From assembly GCF_015223055.1 (NCBI RefSeq), contig NZ_JADFBX010000012.1, positions 92,481 through 156,480 on the forward strand: 64,000 nucleotides of DNA, written 5' to 3'. Position numbers and translations under genes: made by a program. The first letter of the stretch is position 1. Each line of letters starts with the position of its first letter. The DNA is from Pedobacter sp. MC2016-24 (GTDB lineage: Bacteria; Bacteroidota; Bacteroidia; Sphingobacteriales; Sphingobacteriaceae). Positions 8,231-16,603 of the stretch are shown piece after piece. The notes below the pieces were generated by a model. It searched no databases. It had not been told where the DNA came from and saw only the letters and a program-made list of their open reading frames with translations.

Positions 8231-11032
8231 ATGTATCTCATAAAATTACGAAATATGCTGCTCGTGGTCCTTCTGCTGGCTGTACAAGTTGCCTTCGGAC
8301 AACAACTAATCCCCGTCGATCCAAAGGTTAAAACTGGAAAATTATCCAATGGCTTCACTTATTTTATCCGCCAGAATCAGCATCCAGAAAACAGGGTTGT
8401 GATGTACCTGGTAAATAAGGTAGGTTCAATCCTTGAAACTGATGAGCAACTGGGACTGGCTCATTTTATGGAACACATGAGTTTCAATGGAACCACCCAT
8501 TTCCCCAAGAACGAACTGGTAGACTACCTTCAAAAGGCTGGTGTACGCTTCGGTGCCGACCTGAATGCTTATACCGGATTTGAGGAGACGGTTTATGAAT
8601 TGCCCATTCCAACTGACCGTCCCGGATTGCTGGATAATGGCATCCGGATTATGCGTGATTGGGCCAATAGTGCTTTACTTGATCCCTTGGAGATCGATAA
8701 AGAAAGAGGTGTAATCCTGGAGGAAAAACGGCTTAAAAAAAGCGTAGCGGAACGACTGCGCGAACAATATTTCTCTGTGATCCTCAACGGCTCCCGCTAT
8801 GCCTCTCGCTTACCGATAGGTACCGACGAGGTCCTGAAGCACTTCAAGCCTGCAACCCTTGAACGTTTTTACCAGGATTGGTACCGTCCCAATCTTCAGG
8901 CAATCATTGTAGTGGGAGATATAGATCCAGCGCATTTAGAAAGTGTCATTAAGAAAGAATTTTCCGGTCTTAAAAATCCGGTATCGGAAAAACCACGGCC
9001 AAGCTATTCCATTCCCCTGAATAACAAAAATCAATTCATTTCATTGACAGACAAGGAACAGACTTCTACACAAATTGAAGTTCTTATCAAGCAACAAGCT
9101 TTAAAAGTAAGCACGGTAGGGGATTATCGGCAGCTGATTATGCGATCACTGTGCAATCAAATGCTCAAAAGCAGATGTGATGAGATTATGCTCCGTGCAG
9201 ATGCACCATTCCTACAGGCTAATATGGGAATTAATTCGTTTCTTGGCGGATTAGACGCCTTCAGTTTGAGCATTACCGCCCGTCCCGGAGCCCTAGAAAG
9301 TGGATTTAAGGCAGCATGGGTTGAAGTTACCAGACTGAAGCAATTTGGCTTTACAGCTCCCGAACTGGACAGGGCCAAAAAAAGTTTTCTCGTGAGTATG
9401 GAATCTGCATGGAAAGAACAGGATAAAACTGCTTCTGAGAAATATGCCAAAGAATACGTACAGTTATTCCTGAACAATGTCGCGGCACCTGGTATTGAAA
9501 AAGAATACGAACTCACCAAAAAGGCATTGCCTGAGATCACTCTGGAAGAAATGCATCAATTTGTCCTGCGTGCTATCAAAGACGTCAACCGAGACATTAT
9601 GATTATGGCGCCTGAGCGCGAAAAAGCCGGACTGCCCAGCCAGGAACGCGTGGATTCCTGGATCAAAGCGATTGAACTTCAAAAACAGGTTGCTTATACA
9701 GAGGGAGTTACCATGAAGGATCTTTTAATTCAGCAACCAACTGCTGGAACCATCGTTAGCGAATCATTCAATAAAGAGATTGGATTTACGAAAATTACCA
9801 TGAAAAATGGTCTGACCGTATTTTTGAAAAAAACAGCGTTTAAAAATGATGAGATTTTGTTTACTGCATTTGGCAAAGGCGGAACATCTGTTTATGATAT
9901 TAAGGATTACCAGTCGGCAGCGAATGCCGCAAATCTCATTCCTGCTGCCGGTATCGGCAACCTCAACAGCTCCGAACTTCAAAAATACCTGTCAGGCAAA
10001 AAACTGCAGGTAGTCCCTTATATCAGCTACCTCACCCAGGGAATATCCGGTAGTTCAGGAAATCAAGATCTGGAAACAGCTCTGAAGCTGACTCATGCGT
10101 ATTTTACCGAAGCCCGAAATGACAAAGCCATATTCGAGTCTATAATTGAGCGTAGTAAGGCTACAATTGTCAATCGGGGTAGTGACCCAAACAGTGTCTT
10201 TCAGGATAGTTCCCTTGCGCTCATTTATGCCAACCATCCCCGGATGGGAGGCCCAACACTGCATAAGCTCTTACAGATTGATAACGATAGGGCCTATACT
10301 ATTTTTAAAGAACGTTTTTCCGATGCCGCTAATTTCACCTTTATATTCGTAGGTAGCATCGATACCGTTACGATAAGACCCTTGCTGGAAAAATACCTGG
10401 GTAGCCTGCCTGCTACCAATGCTCGTGAACAGTTCAAAGACCGGGGCATTGTTCCTGTGACCGGTCGGCTCAGCAAAAATATTTACAAGGGTAGGGAACA
10501 AAAGGCCACTGTGAACCTGTTGTTCTCAGGAGCCTATAGTTATGGGCTTGAGGAAAATGTGCAGATGGCCGCTTTGAAAGAGGTGCTTCAGATCAGGATA
10601 ATGGAAAGGTTGCGTGAAGCAGAGAGCGGTGTATATTCCCCACAGGTAACGATCACCGGAACCAAATATCCCAAAGCTGTTTATCAATGTCAAATTACCT
10701 TTGGATGTGCTCCGGAAAATGTTGATAAACTGATCTCCTCTGCACTAGATGAGATTAAAAGGTTAAAAAACGACGGGCCGTCTCAAATCGATGTGGATAA
10801 GTGGAAAGCGGAATTCCGTCGCACTTTGGAAACACAGCGGCAGACCAATATTTACTGGCTGTCTAAAGTGAGTACCTACCTGCAGAACGACCTGAGCTTG
10901 ACATCTTCAGATTTCAACAATGCAATCGTAGATAAGATTACCCCTCAAACTGTCCGGGAAGCTGCAAACCTTTATTTCAATGACAAGAACTACATCAGAT
11001 TAACCTTACTTCCAGAGAAAGAAAATCATTAA
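8231..11032 (+). CDS. M16-family (pitrilysin-like) zinc metallopeptidase
   Basis: A full-length two-repeat M16 peptidase of 933 residues with a signal peptide (about 1-23, ending AFG-QQ). The inverted zinc motif HxxEH is H78-F-M-E81-H82 in GLAHFMEHMSFNGTTHFP, and E158 in DKERGVILEEKR is at the right distance for the third zinc ligand. The second half (from about residue 510) is the inactive M16C-like repeat. M16 enzymes degrade peptides inside a clam-shell chamber. As the last gene of the fecR-susC-susD-thioredoxin operon it probably cuts peptides imported by SusCD, in the periplasm. Confidence 0.93.
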   Translation: MYLIKLRNMLLVVLLLAVQVAFGQQLIPVDPKVKTGKLSNGFTYFIRQNQHPENRVVMYLVNKVGSILETDEQLGLAHFMEHMSFNGTTHFPKNELVDYLQKAGVRFGADLNAYTGFEETVYELPIPTDRPGLLDNGIRIMRDWANSALLDPLEIDKERGVILEEKRLKKSVAERLREQYFSVILNGSRYASRLPIGTDEVLKHFKPATLERFYQDWYRPNLQAIIVVGDIDPAHLESVIKKEFSGLKNPVSEKPRPSYSIPLNNKNQFISLTDKEQTSTQIEVLIKQQALKVSTVGDYRQLIMRSLCNQMLKSRCDEIMLRADAPFLQANMGINSFLGGLDAFSLSITARPGALESGFKAAWVEVTRLKQFGFTAPELDRAKKSFLVSMESAWKEQDKTASEKYAKEYVQLFLNNVAAPGIEKEYELTKKALPEITLEEMHQFVLRAIKDVNRDIMIMAPEREKAGLPSQERVDSWIKAIELQKQVAYTEGVTMKDLLIQQPTAGTIVSESFNKEIGFTKITMKNGLTVFLKKTAFKNDEILFTAFGKGGTSVYDIKDYQSAANAANLIPAAGIGNLNSSELQKYLSGKKLQVVPYISYLTQGISGSSGNQDLETALKLTHAYFTEARNDKAIFESIIERSKATIVNRGSDPNSVFQDSSLALIYANHPRMGGPTLHKLLQIDNDRAYTIFKERFSDAANFTFIFVGSIDTVTIRPLLEKYLGSLPATNAREQFKDRGIVPVTGRLSKNIYKGREQKATVNLLFSGAYSYGLEENVQMAALKEVLQIRIMERLREAESGVYSPQVTITGTKYPKAVYQCQITFGCAPENVDKLISSALDEIKRLKNDGPSQIDVDKWKAEFRRTLETQRQTNIYWLSKVSTYLQNDLSLTSSDFNNAIVDKITPQTVREAANLYFNDKNYIRLTLLPEKENH

Positions 11033-11208
11033 TCAGTAAGCGTAGGAAGCTTTCAAAAAAGGTCAATTTTTTTTATATTATCCAACATCAATTTTATGAC
11101 ATGGAAAGCAAATCAAATTTACTCCATTTAGTTTCCTTAGAATTACAAAATTAAATCACCTTGAATAATCTAAACTTTTCAAAACTGATTGTTGTTGGGG
11201 GTGTTTAA

Positions 11209-11757
11209 ATGATATCTTTAAACATGTTTAGCATACGACCCATAACAGATATTAAGATTGACCTTTTGGTAAATCATGAGGTTTCTAGGAATTTTCCGAG
11301 ATTGCTGGATTTTCCTTTTGTTGAGCTGTACCGGGAAATTGCTACGCACATTAAAACTGTAGAGATTTCTTCGGAGTGTATTTTGTTTGACAGTGTGCAG
11401 TCGTATAACGAAACGATGGGTTTTGCTGATCCGGATTATTGGTCAGCAGAGTCGTCATCTGAGGAAATTGCTGAGTTTTGGGTGTTCGGACAAAATGGGC
11501 AGGGGGATCTTTGGTTATTTGACAAAAAAGATCAAGTTTATTTTTTTGACCATAACCTGGAGCAAATGTGCCGAAACAATTTTTTAGATCTGGGTTTGAA
11601 TTTTGGACGCTGGTTGCAGTTTGCCCAACTGAACAAGCAACTGGATATTATTTACGACATGGAAAATGAAATCAGTGAAGGGCTTAGGCAGGAGTACCGG
11701 AGCAGGTTGAATGCGCTCAGTGAGCTGTTATTGCTTAACTATCCTTTTGAGCTATAA
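11209..11757 (+). CDS. SUKH/SMI1-KNR4-like protein
   Basis: A 182-residue cytoplasmic protein. The run EEIAEFWVFGQNGQGDLWLFDKK, then VYFFDHNLEQM and NFGRWLQF, has the pattern of the SUKH superfamily (hydrophobic strands around an invariant glycine, then an acidic residue and a late helix). SUKH proteins are best known as immunity proteins for secreted nuclease toxins. No toxin gene is adjacent, so this may be an orphan immunity gene in an accessory region. The assignment is from pattern only. Met6 (11224) is an alternative start. Confidence 0.6.
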   Translation: MISLNMFSIRPITDIKIDLLVNHEVSRNFPRLLDFPFVELYREIATHIKTVEISSECILFDSVQSYNETMGFADPDYWSAESSSEEIAEFWVFGQNGQGDLWLFDKKDQVYFFDHNLEQMCRNNFLDLGLNFGRWLQFAQLNKQLDIIYDMENEISEGLRQEYRSRLNALSELLLLNYPFEL

Positions 11758-11878
11758 CCAGCGCTACTTATTAGCCATTTCTTTTGTTTGAAGCTTAGAT
11801 TGGGATTTGGGCTGCTCCAATAATAGATGGGGTTAAAACCATCGTCCCTAAATATTGTTCCTTTATAAAGAGCATCCT

Positions 11879-12250
11879 ATGTTAACGAAAATTGATAACC
11901 TGCCTGAATACGTTTTAGGCGTTCGCGCTACCGGCGAAGTAGATAAAAATGATCTGGATAATGTGTTGCTTCCAGGATTGAAAGATTTGACTGACCGATA
12001 TGGTGAGATTTATTACCTGCTGGTGTTAGAGACTCCAGTGGAAAATTTTACTGCCGGAGCTTGGTGGAAGGATCTGGTGGCTGGGATTAAACACCTATCT
12101 AGTTGGAAGAAAATGGCCATTGTTACCGATCAGAAAGCTGTAGAAAAATTTACAGACCTTTTCAGTTACGTGAGTCCGGGTGATGCGAAGGGATTTGAAT
12201 TGTCCGAACTCGGTGAAGCCATTAGCTGGGTAAGTCTTAAATCCGAATAA
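11879..12250 (+). CDS. SpoIIAA/STAS-like protein
   Basis: A 123-residue protein starting at MLTKIDNLPEYVLGVRATGEV; an upstream in-frame ATG at 11855 would add only eight uncharacteristic residues. The order strand-strand-helix with GEVDKNDLDNVLLPGLKDL, YYLLVLETP, AGAWWKDLVAGIKHLSSWKKMAIVTDQ and SPGDAKGFELSELGEAISWV fits the SpoIIAA-like family (PF11964), which is related to STAS domains. Biochemical role is unknown in this family. The next gene is a DUF421 membrane protein, and such pairs of small stress-linked proteins are common in Pedobacter-like genomes. Confidence 0.75.
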   Translation: MLTKIDNLPEYVLGVRATGEVDKNDLDNVLLPGLKDLTDRYGEIYYLLVLETPVENFTAGAWWKDLVAGIKHLSSWKKMAIVTDQKAVEKFTDLFSYVSPGDAKGFELSELGEAISWVSLKSE

Positions 12251-12259
12251 TAAACAGAT

Positions 12260-12358
12260 ATGAAACATACCTATTTTTTATTGCTGCTGATTTGTTCCTT
12301 CAGTACTTATGCGCAAATGTACTGCAGCTACAATAAAACATCAAAAGATAAATATTGA
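12260..12358 (+). CDS. Tiny secreted peptide or decayed secreted protein
   Basis: A 32-codon frame beginning MKHTYFLLLLICSFSTYAQ, a convincing Sec signal peptide, followed by only 13 residues (MYCSYNKTSKDKY) and a stop. It begins 9 bases after the SpoIIAA-like gene. It may be the start of a gene destroyed by a frameshift or deletion, since the following 39 bases do not continue a clear product. I cannot tell a real micropeptide from debris. Confidence 0.3.
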   Translation: MKHTYFLLLLICSFSTYAQMYCSYNKTSKDKY

Positions 12359-12397
12359 TGAGATCAGGGCAAAGATCTTATCAAATATTAAAAGCCT

Positions 12398-12916
12398 ATG
12401 AAAGAATTACTATTTAAGGATTGGGAAAGTTTATGGCACGTAGCTGTTTGCGCGCTTTTGGCCTATTTAATTTTATTTTTATTTATCCGTATCTCCGGCA
12501 AAAGAACGCTCGCTAAGCTAACCGCCTTTGATTTTGTGGTGACTGTCACGCTAGGCTCCACTTTGTCCTCTATGGTATTGGGAAAAGTTACATTAGCCGA
12601 AGGTGCGGCAGCACTCGCCATCATCATCGGCCTCCAGTATATTTTGGCCTGGACGGCCAAAGAATCCAGTACCCTGGAAAAAATCATCAATTCCTCTCCA
12701 ACAATGGTCTTTTATCGTGGTGAATTTTTAGAGGAGGCTATGAAAAAAGAAGTTCTGACCCGCGAGGAAATTTACTCAGAAATCCGTAAGTACCGAATGC
12801 TTGACGTCGATCAGGTGGAAGCAGTCATCATGGAGCTGAATGGTGAACTTACGGTAATCAAAAAATCGACAAGCTCCGGGCATACCTCTCTTGAGGACAT
12901 TGACAAGGACGAATGA
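12398..12916 (+). CDS. DUF421 (YetF/YcaP-like) membrane protein
   Basis: A 172-residue inner-membrane protein. Three hydrophobic helices lie in the first ~85 residues (VCALLAYLILFLFIRISGKR, FDFVVTVTLGSTLSSMVLG, AALAIIIGLQYILAW) and are followed by the soluble DUF421 domain (SSPTMVFYRGEFLEEAMKKEVLTREEIYSEIRKYRM). The signature RxSGKRTLAKLTAFDFVV is typical. Family members such as Bacillus YetF occur in spore or stress contexts; the molecular function is unsettled. It ends normally for the short form of the family. Confidence 0.88.
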   Translation: MKELLFKDWESLWHVAVCALLAYLILFLFIRISGKRTLAKLTAFDFVVTVTLGSTLSSMVLGKVTLAEGAAALAIIIGLQYILAWTAKESSTLEKIINSSPTMVFYRGEFLEEAMKKEVLTREEIYSEIRKYRMLDVDQVEAVIMELNGELTVIKKSTSSGHTSLEDIDKDE

Positions 12917-13031
12917 GCGAGATCCAAAATAAAAGTCTGACTGGAAATAAATAACGGCAAAAGCGCCGCAGGAAGCAATTGGGTTATACAAATAGTAATT
13001 TTCATAAAACGATTAAAAAGCAGAAAATAAG

Positions 13032-13799
13032 TTGGATCAGCAGAATAAAACCATTTTTAGATTCCTGGCTTTTATAGCAATAGTTTTCCTTCTTTTACCA
13101 GCGAATAATTTTCTATCAGGAAATAAAATCATACAGGTAATTGGCAATTGGATCTATCTCGTTCCTGTGATAATCATTGCAGTAATTATCGGCGTTGGAA
13201 TAAAAAAGCTATTGGATAAGCACTTAATTATGGAGCTTGTTAAAAAACAATATCGAAGAGATATAGCCTTACAAAAAACAATCAAGGTAGATTATAAAGT
13301 AATAGTCAGCTTAATTATCCTGGCAGTAATCCAATTTTATCTATGCTTTTCAACAATGAATAAAGGTGATGGGGTACAGTTTTCGTATTTTGGGATATTA
13401 TTTTTTTCAAGCACTTTACGTTTGGTCCCTGATGCAGCCAGTAATGAAAATTTGGGCAGATTGGGAGCCATTTTTCTAACTGTGGCCTTTTCTGTCTTTA
13501 TAATTGGTCTTTATATTTTTAATCCTACAACAGAAATTTTATACATCATTGTAGCAAGCTACATAAACCTTGCCTATCATTTGCTTTTTGCCGATAAAAA
13601 GCAAATTGCAAGAAATACCACTAGAGGGGGCTGTATGATGTTGATCTTCATTTTACTCATTGTTGTAGCGAGCCTTATTTCAATCAATTCAAACCTGTTC
13701 GTCAATTTCTCAAAAGATTATAATACCTACTATTTCTTTAATGGAATTTATTTCTTAGCAGCTGGTTGGATTGAATATACTGCTCAAAAACAAGTCTGA
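13032..13799 (+). CDS. Hypothetical multi-pass membrane protein
   Basis: A 255-residue protein with about seven hydrophobic segments (for example FLAFIAIVFLLLPANNFL, LVPVIIIAVIIGVGI, VIVSLIILAVIQFYLCF, AIFLTVAFSVFIIGLYIF, MLIFILLIVVASLISI). The frame opens after a stop at 13014 and the only start before the hydrophobic region is TTG at 13032. Composition is A/T rich compared with the SusCD genes. I recognise no family. It is followed by small orphan genes, so it is probably part of the accessory zone. Confidence 0.65.
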   Translation: MDQQNKTIFRFLAFIAIVFLLLPANNFLSGNKIIQVIGNWIYLVPVIIIAVIIGVGIKKLLDKHLIMELVKKQYRRDIALQKTIKVDYKVIVSLIILAVIQFYLCFSTMNKGDGVQFSYFGILFFSSTLRLVPDAASNENLGRLGAIFLTVAFSVFIIGLYIFNPTTEILYIIVASYINLAYHLLFADKKQIARNTTRGGCMMLIFILLIVVASLISINSNLFVNFSKDYNTYYFFNGIYFLAAGWIEYTAQKQV

Positions 13800-13856
13800 T
13801 TTTAAAACATTCTATGGTTGCTGATGTTCTCCCAATGCAACTAAAATCTATAGGTT

Positions 13857-14093
13857 ATGGGAATACAAAATTCAAATTTAAAGGCTGGCTTTTCTGATCA
13901 GATTCCTGGTCCATCTGGTGCTGAGGTTGATCTGGATGGTGTACGCAAAAGTTCCAATTTGTATCCGCTTGATGAGGACTTAAATAGAGCGGGAAGTGAG
14001 GGGCATGAAGATGAGGATCTGGGTATTAATTCTGATGGAACGAATCCTGGTACCGAATATCTGCCGCCGCTGAATGAGCTTGGTGAAGCGTGA
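13857..14093 (+). CDS. Small acidic hypothetical protein
   Basis: A 78-residue protein rich in Asp, Glu, Gly, Pro and Asn, with no signal peptide and no hydrophobic segment (for example SGAEVDLDGVRKSSNLYPLDEDLN and EGHEDEDLGINSDGTNPGTEYLPPL). It is probably intrinsically disordered. Proteins of this kind recur in Sphingobacteriaceae but I know no function. The reading frame and start (ATG, 13857) are plausible, with no strong Shine-Dalgarno, as usual in this phylum. Confidence 0.5.
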   Translation: MGIQNSNLKAGFSDQIPGPSGAEVDLDGVRKSSNLYPLDEDLNRAGSEGHEDEDLGINSDGTNPGTEYLPPLNELGEA

Positions 14094-14112
14094 TTTTGGT
14101 TTGATAGTGGGC

Positions 14113-14369
14113 TTATAGCACCTGGTCGTTGGGCTTGGGCTCGTTATTGAGCAGGTTTTCTTTTTGCTTTCTTAATTCTTCTAATCTTTCTACGAATTTA
14201 CGCTATAACCGACAGAGATGATCAAATCGAGATTGTAATGACTAATTTCTCTTTTAATAGTTCTTGAAACTTCAGTTTGAACTTGTGCAAACTTTGCACA
14301 AGTTGAAGCTTCTTCTAATTCAATGCCAACTGATCTAATAATTCCGTATGTTCGTCTTATATAACGCTT
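14113..14369 (-). pseudogene. rhuM: Remnant of a RhuM-family gene
   Basis: Read on the minus strand, 14369-14190 gives KRYIRRTYGIIRSVGIELEE, then STCAKFAQVQTEVSRTIKRE and ISHYNLDLIISVGYSVNS before a stop. This is the central part of RhuM proteins (AKFA..., YYNLDVIISVGYRVNS). The N terminus and the following FRIWA region are missing. Directly after, in another frame, RKFVERLEELRKQKENLLNN and a stop at 14113 look like the end of a coding region, so an internal deletion probably joined two pieces. RhuM proteins are linked to pathogenicity or mobile islands; activity is not expected here. Confidence 0.65.
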
Positions 14370-14373
14370 TACT

Positions 14374-14898
14374 ATGGAAGAAAAAGAACACCTTCAAAAC
14401 AGCCCTCAGAAATTATCTGGTTTAATAACTGAACCGCTTATTGCTGCAATTGCTGCCAATAACAAAATGGCTAAAGCACAAACAGATTTCATGCTTGAAA
14501 CTTGTTTCACTAAAGATGATGCGGGTCAGTATAAACCTGTTATGATTGAAATGACATTAACGCGCGGGGTAATTGCTGCGGGTACAACTGAAAATTCTGA
14601 ACCAACCATTCAAAATATAGACACCAGGTTCAGTATACCGTTGCTAACGATTGTTCCTTTGAATAGCTTGGCCGTAAATGAAATAACTTTGAATTTTGAC
14701 GTAGAAGTAAAAGGTGTAATGAATGAGGGGGGCAAGGGTGGAGAAGAACTTTATGGAATCGTGTCTGGCGAAAAGGCTGCAGGTAGGCCAATACTTTCAT
14801 TTGCCATTCATACTGCGCAATTGCCATTACCTAGAGGTGTAAATGCGTTGATTGAGGCTTTTAGCCAAAGTATTTCGCCGATTAATCTTCCACAATAG
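14374..14898 (+). CDS. DUF2589-domain protein (first copy)
   Basis: A 174-residue protein with LSGLITEPLIAAIAANNKMAKAQTDFMLE followed by a beta-rich half (VMIEMTLTRGV, DTRFSIPLLTIVPLNSLAVNEITLNFDVEVKG). That layout, an amphipathic helix near the start and then IPLLTIVPLNSL with NFDVEV, is characteristic of DUF2589 (PF11655). No function is known for the family. It is followed after 9 bases by a zinc-ribbon gene and then by a second, diverged DUF2589 gene, so the three form one cassette. The start lies next to the rhuM debris. Confidence 0.8.
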   Translation: MEEKEHLQNSPQKLSGLITEPLIAAIAANNKMAKAQTDFMLETCFTKDDAGQYKPVMIEMTLTRGVIAAGTTENSEPTIQNIDTRFSIPLLTIVPLNSLAVNEITLNFDVEVKGVMNEGGKGGEELYGIVSGEKAAGRPILSFAIHTAQLPLPRGVNALIEAFSQSISPINLPQ

Positions 14899-14907
14899 TA
14901 TCATGTC

Positions 14908-15096
14908 ATGAAAGTAGAACAACGAATTCCCTGTCCAAATTGCTCAACCTTAATTCCATTTGATACCGCCCAACTGTTGTTGGGGGTGAATTTTGAATGT
15001 CCGAACTGCCATTCTAAAATTGGTTTAGCCACTGAGTCAAATACCATTGTCGAAAAAGCCGTACAAAAGCTTGAGAACATCAAAAAAACAAAGTAA
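14908..15096 (+). CDS. Small zinc-ribbon protein
   Basis: A 62-residue protein with two CxxC pairs (C10-PN-C13 and C32-PN-C35 in PCPNCSTLIPF and FECPNCHSK) spaced as in a zinc ribbon, then a short charged C-terminal helix (VEKAVQKLENIKKTK). It may bind nucleic acid or protein. It sits between two DUF2589 genes with gaps of 9 and 5 bases, so it is probably made with them. Confidence 0.7.
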   Translation: MKVEQRIPCPNCSTLIPFDTAQLLLGVNFECPNCHSKIGLATESNTIVEKAVQKLENIKKTK

Positions 15097-15101
15097 TAAT
15101 A

Positions 15102-15548
15102 ATGGGCAAAGTGATCAGTCTTCATGATTTTCTAATGGCTGCCAGGAACTCTGTTATAAAATCAATGCAGCAGATCGCAGATTTTAATGATGGGTTGCTT
15201 AAAGATTATTTTGATCAGGAAAGCGGTGCAGCGCGTACGATATCGATCAAGACGCCTGAACAACAGTCCGAGCAATCTTATGCGGCATCGCTTGATGTTC
15301 CCTTGCTTGCTATTGCTCCACTGTCAAGGTTGGGTCTGTCTTTTGTTGGCATCGCATTAGCGTTATGGGTAATGAAAATTGATGATGTAATCCATGTTTT
15401 TATACCATCTGAAACCGATCAGGATACAAATACTTCATTTACCAAAGTCAATTTCAGTGTTACCGTCAATCCATACCAAACCGAAGATGAATTTATAAAG
15501 GAGCTTGGATCAATTGAGGCTGGGGTGGGCAATCAGATTATAATATAG
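15102..15548 (+). CDS. DUF2589-domain protein (second, diverged copy)
   Basis: A 148-residue protein. The N-terminal helix (VISLHDFLMAARNSVIKSMQQI) and the strand pattern LDVPLLAIAPLSRLGLSFVGIAL, then FTKVNFSVTVNPY, match the layout of the first DUF2589 protein (IPLLTIVPLNSLAVNEITLNF), though identity is low. It starts 5 bases after the zinc-ribbon gene. Together the three genes look like a unit made of two related subunits and a zinc-ribbon partner. Function unknown. Confidence 0.65.
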   Translation: MGKVISLHDFLMAARNSVIKSMQQIADFNDGLLKDYFDQESGAARTISIKTPEQQSEQSYAASLDVPLLAIAPLSRLGLSFVGIALALWVMKIDDVIHVFIPSETDQDTNTSFTKVNFSVTVNPYQTEDEFIKELGSIEAGVGNQIII

Positions 15549-15592
15549 CTCTATTTTATTCTATATTAGGGTATTAATCAAATTATCGCCTT

Positions 15593-15925
15593 ATGGATGG
15601 AAATACTCAGTTGTTAATCGCTTCTTCATTACTTTTTGTAATTAGTCTCATTTTTAGAATTTTTCCGCCAAAAAATATCAATTCATTTTATGGCTATAGA
15701 ACAAATAATTCTATGAAAGATGAAGAGTCCTGGAAATATGGGAATAGAATTTCTTCAACAATTATGGTTTTAGGCTTCGGGACTTTAGTTATCCAAAAAG
15801 TACTATTTATTGTTATTTTTCCAAATATGGGATTGCTAAATGCAATATTATTTCTGGGCATTACTTTTATAACTCTTATTTTAACATTTTTAATTACTGA
15901 ATCTTATTTAAGATCACGCAGTTGA
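15593..15925 (+). CDS. SdpI-family membrane protein
   Basis: A 110-residue membrane protein with three hydrophobic helices (LLIASSLLFVISLIFRIFP, ISSTIMVLGFGTLVIQKVLFIVIF, LLNAILFLGITFITLILTFL). The signature NSFYGYRTNNSMKDEESWKYGNR is that of the SdpI/YhfL family (PF13630), in which GYRT..S..s...W..aN is conserved. Bacillus SdpI gives immunity to the SdpC killing peptide; most Bacteroidota members are orphans and their role is unclear. Confidence 0.85.
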   Translation: MDGNTQLLIASSLLFVISLIFRIFPPKNINSFYGYRTNNSMKDEESWKYGNRISSTIMVLGFGTLVIQKVLFIVIFPNMGLLNAILFLGITFITLILTFLITESYLRSRS

Positions 15926-15958
15926 TAACAACAAATATGTTAAGTAAAGAAAGAATCT

Positions 15959-16458
15959 ATGAATAAAATAATTTTGGGCTTGTTACTAGTAGCAACTGTC
16001 TCATTTTCGATTACTCACGCACAAGATATTGTTTTCCAGCACCGGATCTTCCAGATCCAGCAACTCTGAAAGTGGTAGTTTACCAGTAGCTAGCTTTATC
16101 AAATACGACTTTACCGTATTCTTGCTGATACCCAGGCTACGGGCACCGCTTTTAATTGAATGGCCTTGTTTGTGCAGGCGTAATAATTGTTTGATCTGAC
16201 TCATTGGTTTCGCTTTTCCAGCCATCAGCGTTCTGTTAGGTAAAGAAATATTCATTAACAATAGCTAAAAATCGAAATTTTAATATTTTGGAAATTCCTC
16301 ATTTAAACCATCTTTTTCAGGAGAGCGTGACTGGTTTACCTGATGAATATGGTACAATTGATCAGACATTCTCTCCGATTGTACTTAATGAATTAAAATT
16401 ATGGATTGAAAAGAATGGACCAAGAGTTTCGCATCCATCTTCGAAAAACTATAAATAA
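15959..16458 (+). pseudogene. Secreted alpha/beta hydrolase, middle replaced by IS21 fragment
   Basis: The first 24 codons (15959-16030) encode MNKIILGLLLVATVSFSITH then AQDI, a signal peptide and mature start typical of Bacteroidota alpha/beta hydrolases. The plus frame then runs into foreign sequence and stops. From about 16262 to the TAA at 16456-16458 the frame encodes the hydrolase C terminus: ILEIPHLNHLFQESVTGLPD, then EYGTIDQTFSPIVLNELKLW. The catalytic-histidine region (LNHLFQ) is present but the nucleophile elbow and acid are gone. The interruption carries an istA start on the opposite strand. Insertion plus deletion destroyed the gene. Confidence 0.75.
16031..16261 (-). mobile_element. 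istA: IS21-family element fragment (istA N terminus)
   Basis: On the minus strand, from Met at 16225, the frame reads MAGKAKPMSQIKQLLRLHKQ, then GHSIKSGARSLGISKNTVKS and YLIKLATGKLPLSELLDLED PVLE. This is the N-terminal helix-turn-helix of IS21-type IstA transposases. Homology ends at PVLE, where the sequence joins the 5' part of the hydrolase gene; the rest of istA and all of istB are missing. The fragment lies exactly between the two halves of the broken hydrolase. I could not identify intact terminal repeats or a target duplication. Confidence 0.75.
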
Positions 16459-16603
16459 CAATTGGGTGGCTGTCTTATTTTATTTGGTCAATCTTTATTA
16501 GAGGTAATAACAGAACATCATAGAACTTTAGAATTGTTCCAATTCGGCACAGCAATTTTACATTTATCAATATTATCCAGAATCTATTTGATGGGCTAAT
16601 TGA

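Noticed and set aside
16459..16603. Search for terminal repeats of an IS element next to the broken hydrolase
   Set aside because: No intact inverted repeats or target-site duplication could be recognised by eye, so no complete element is claimed.
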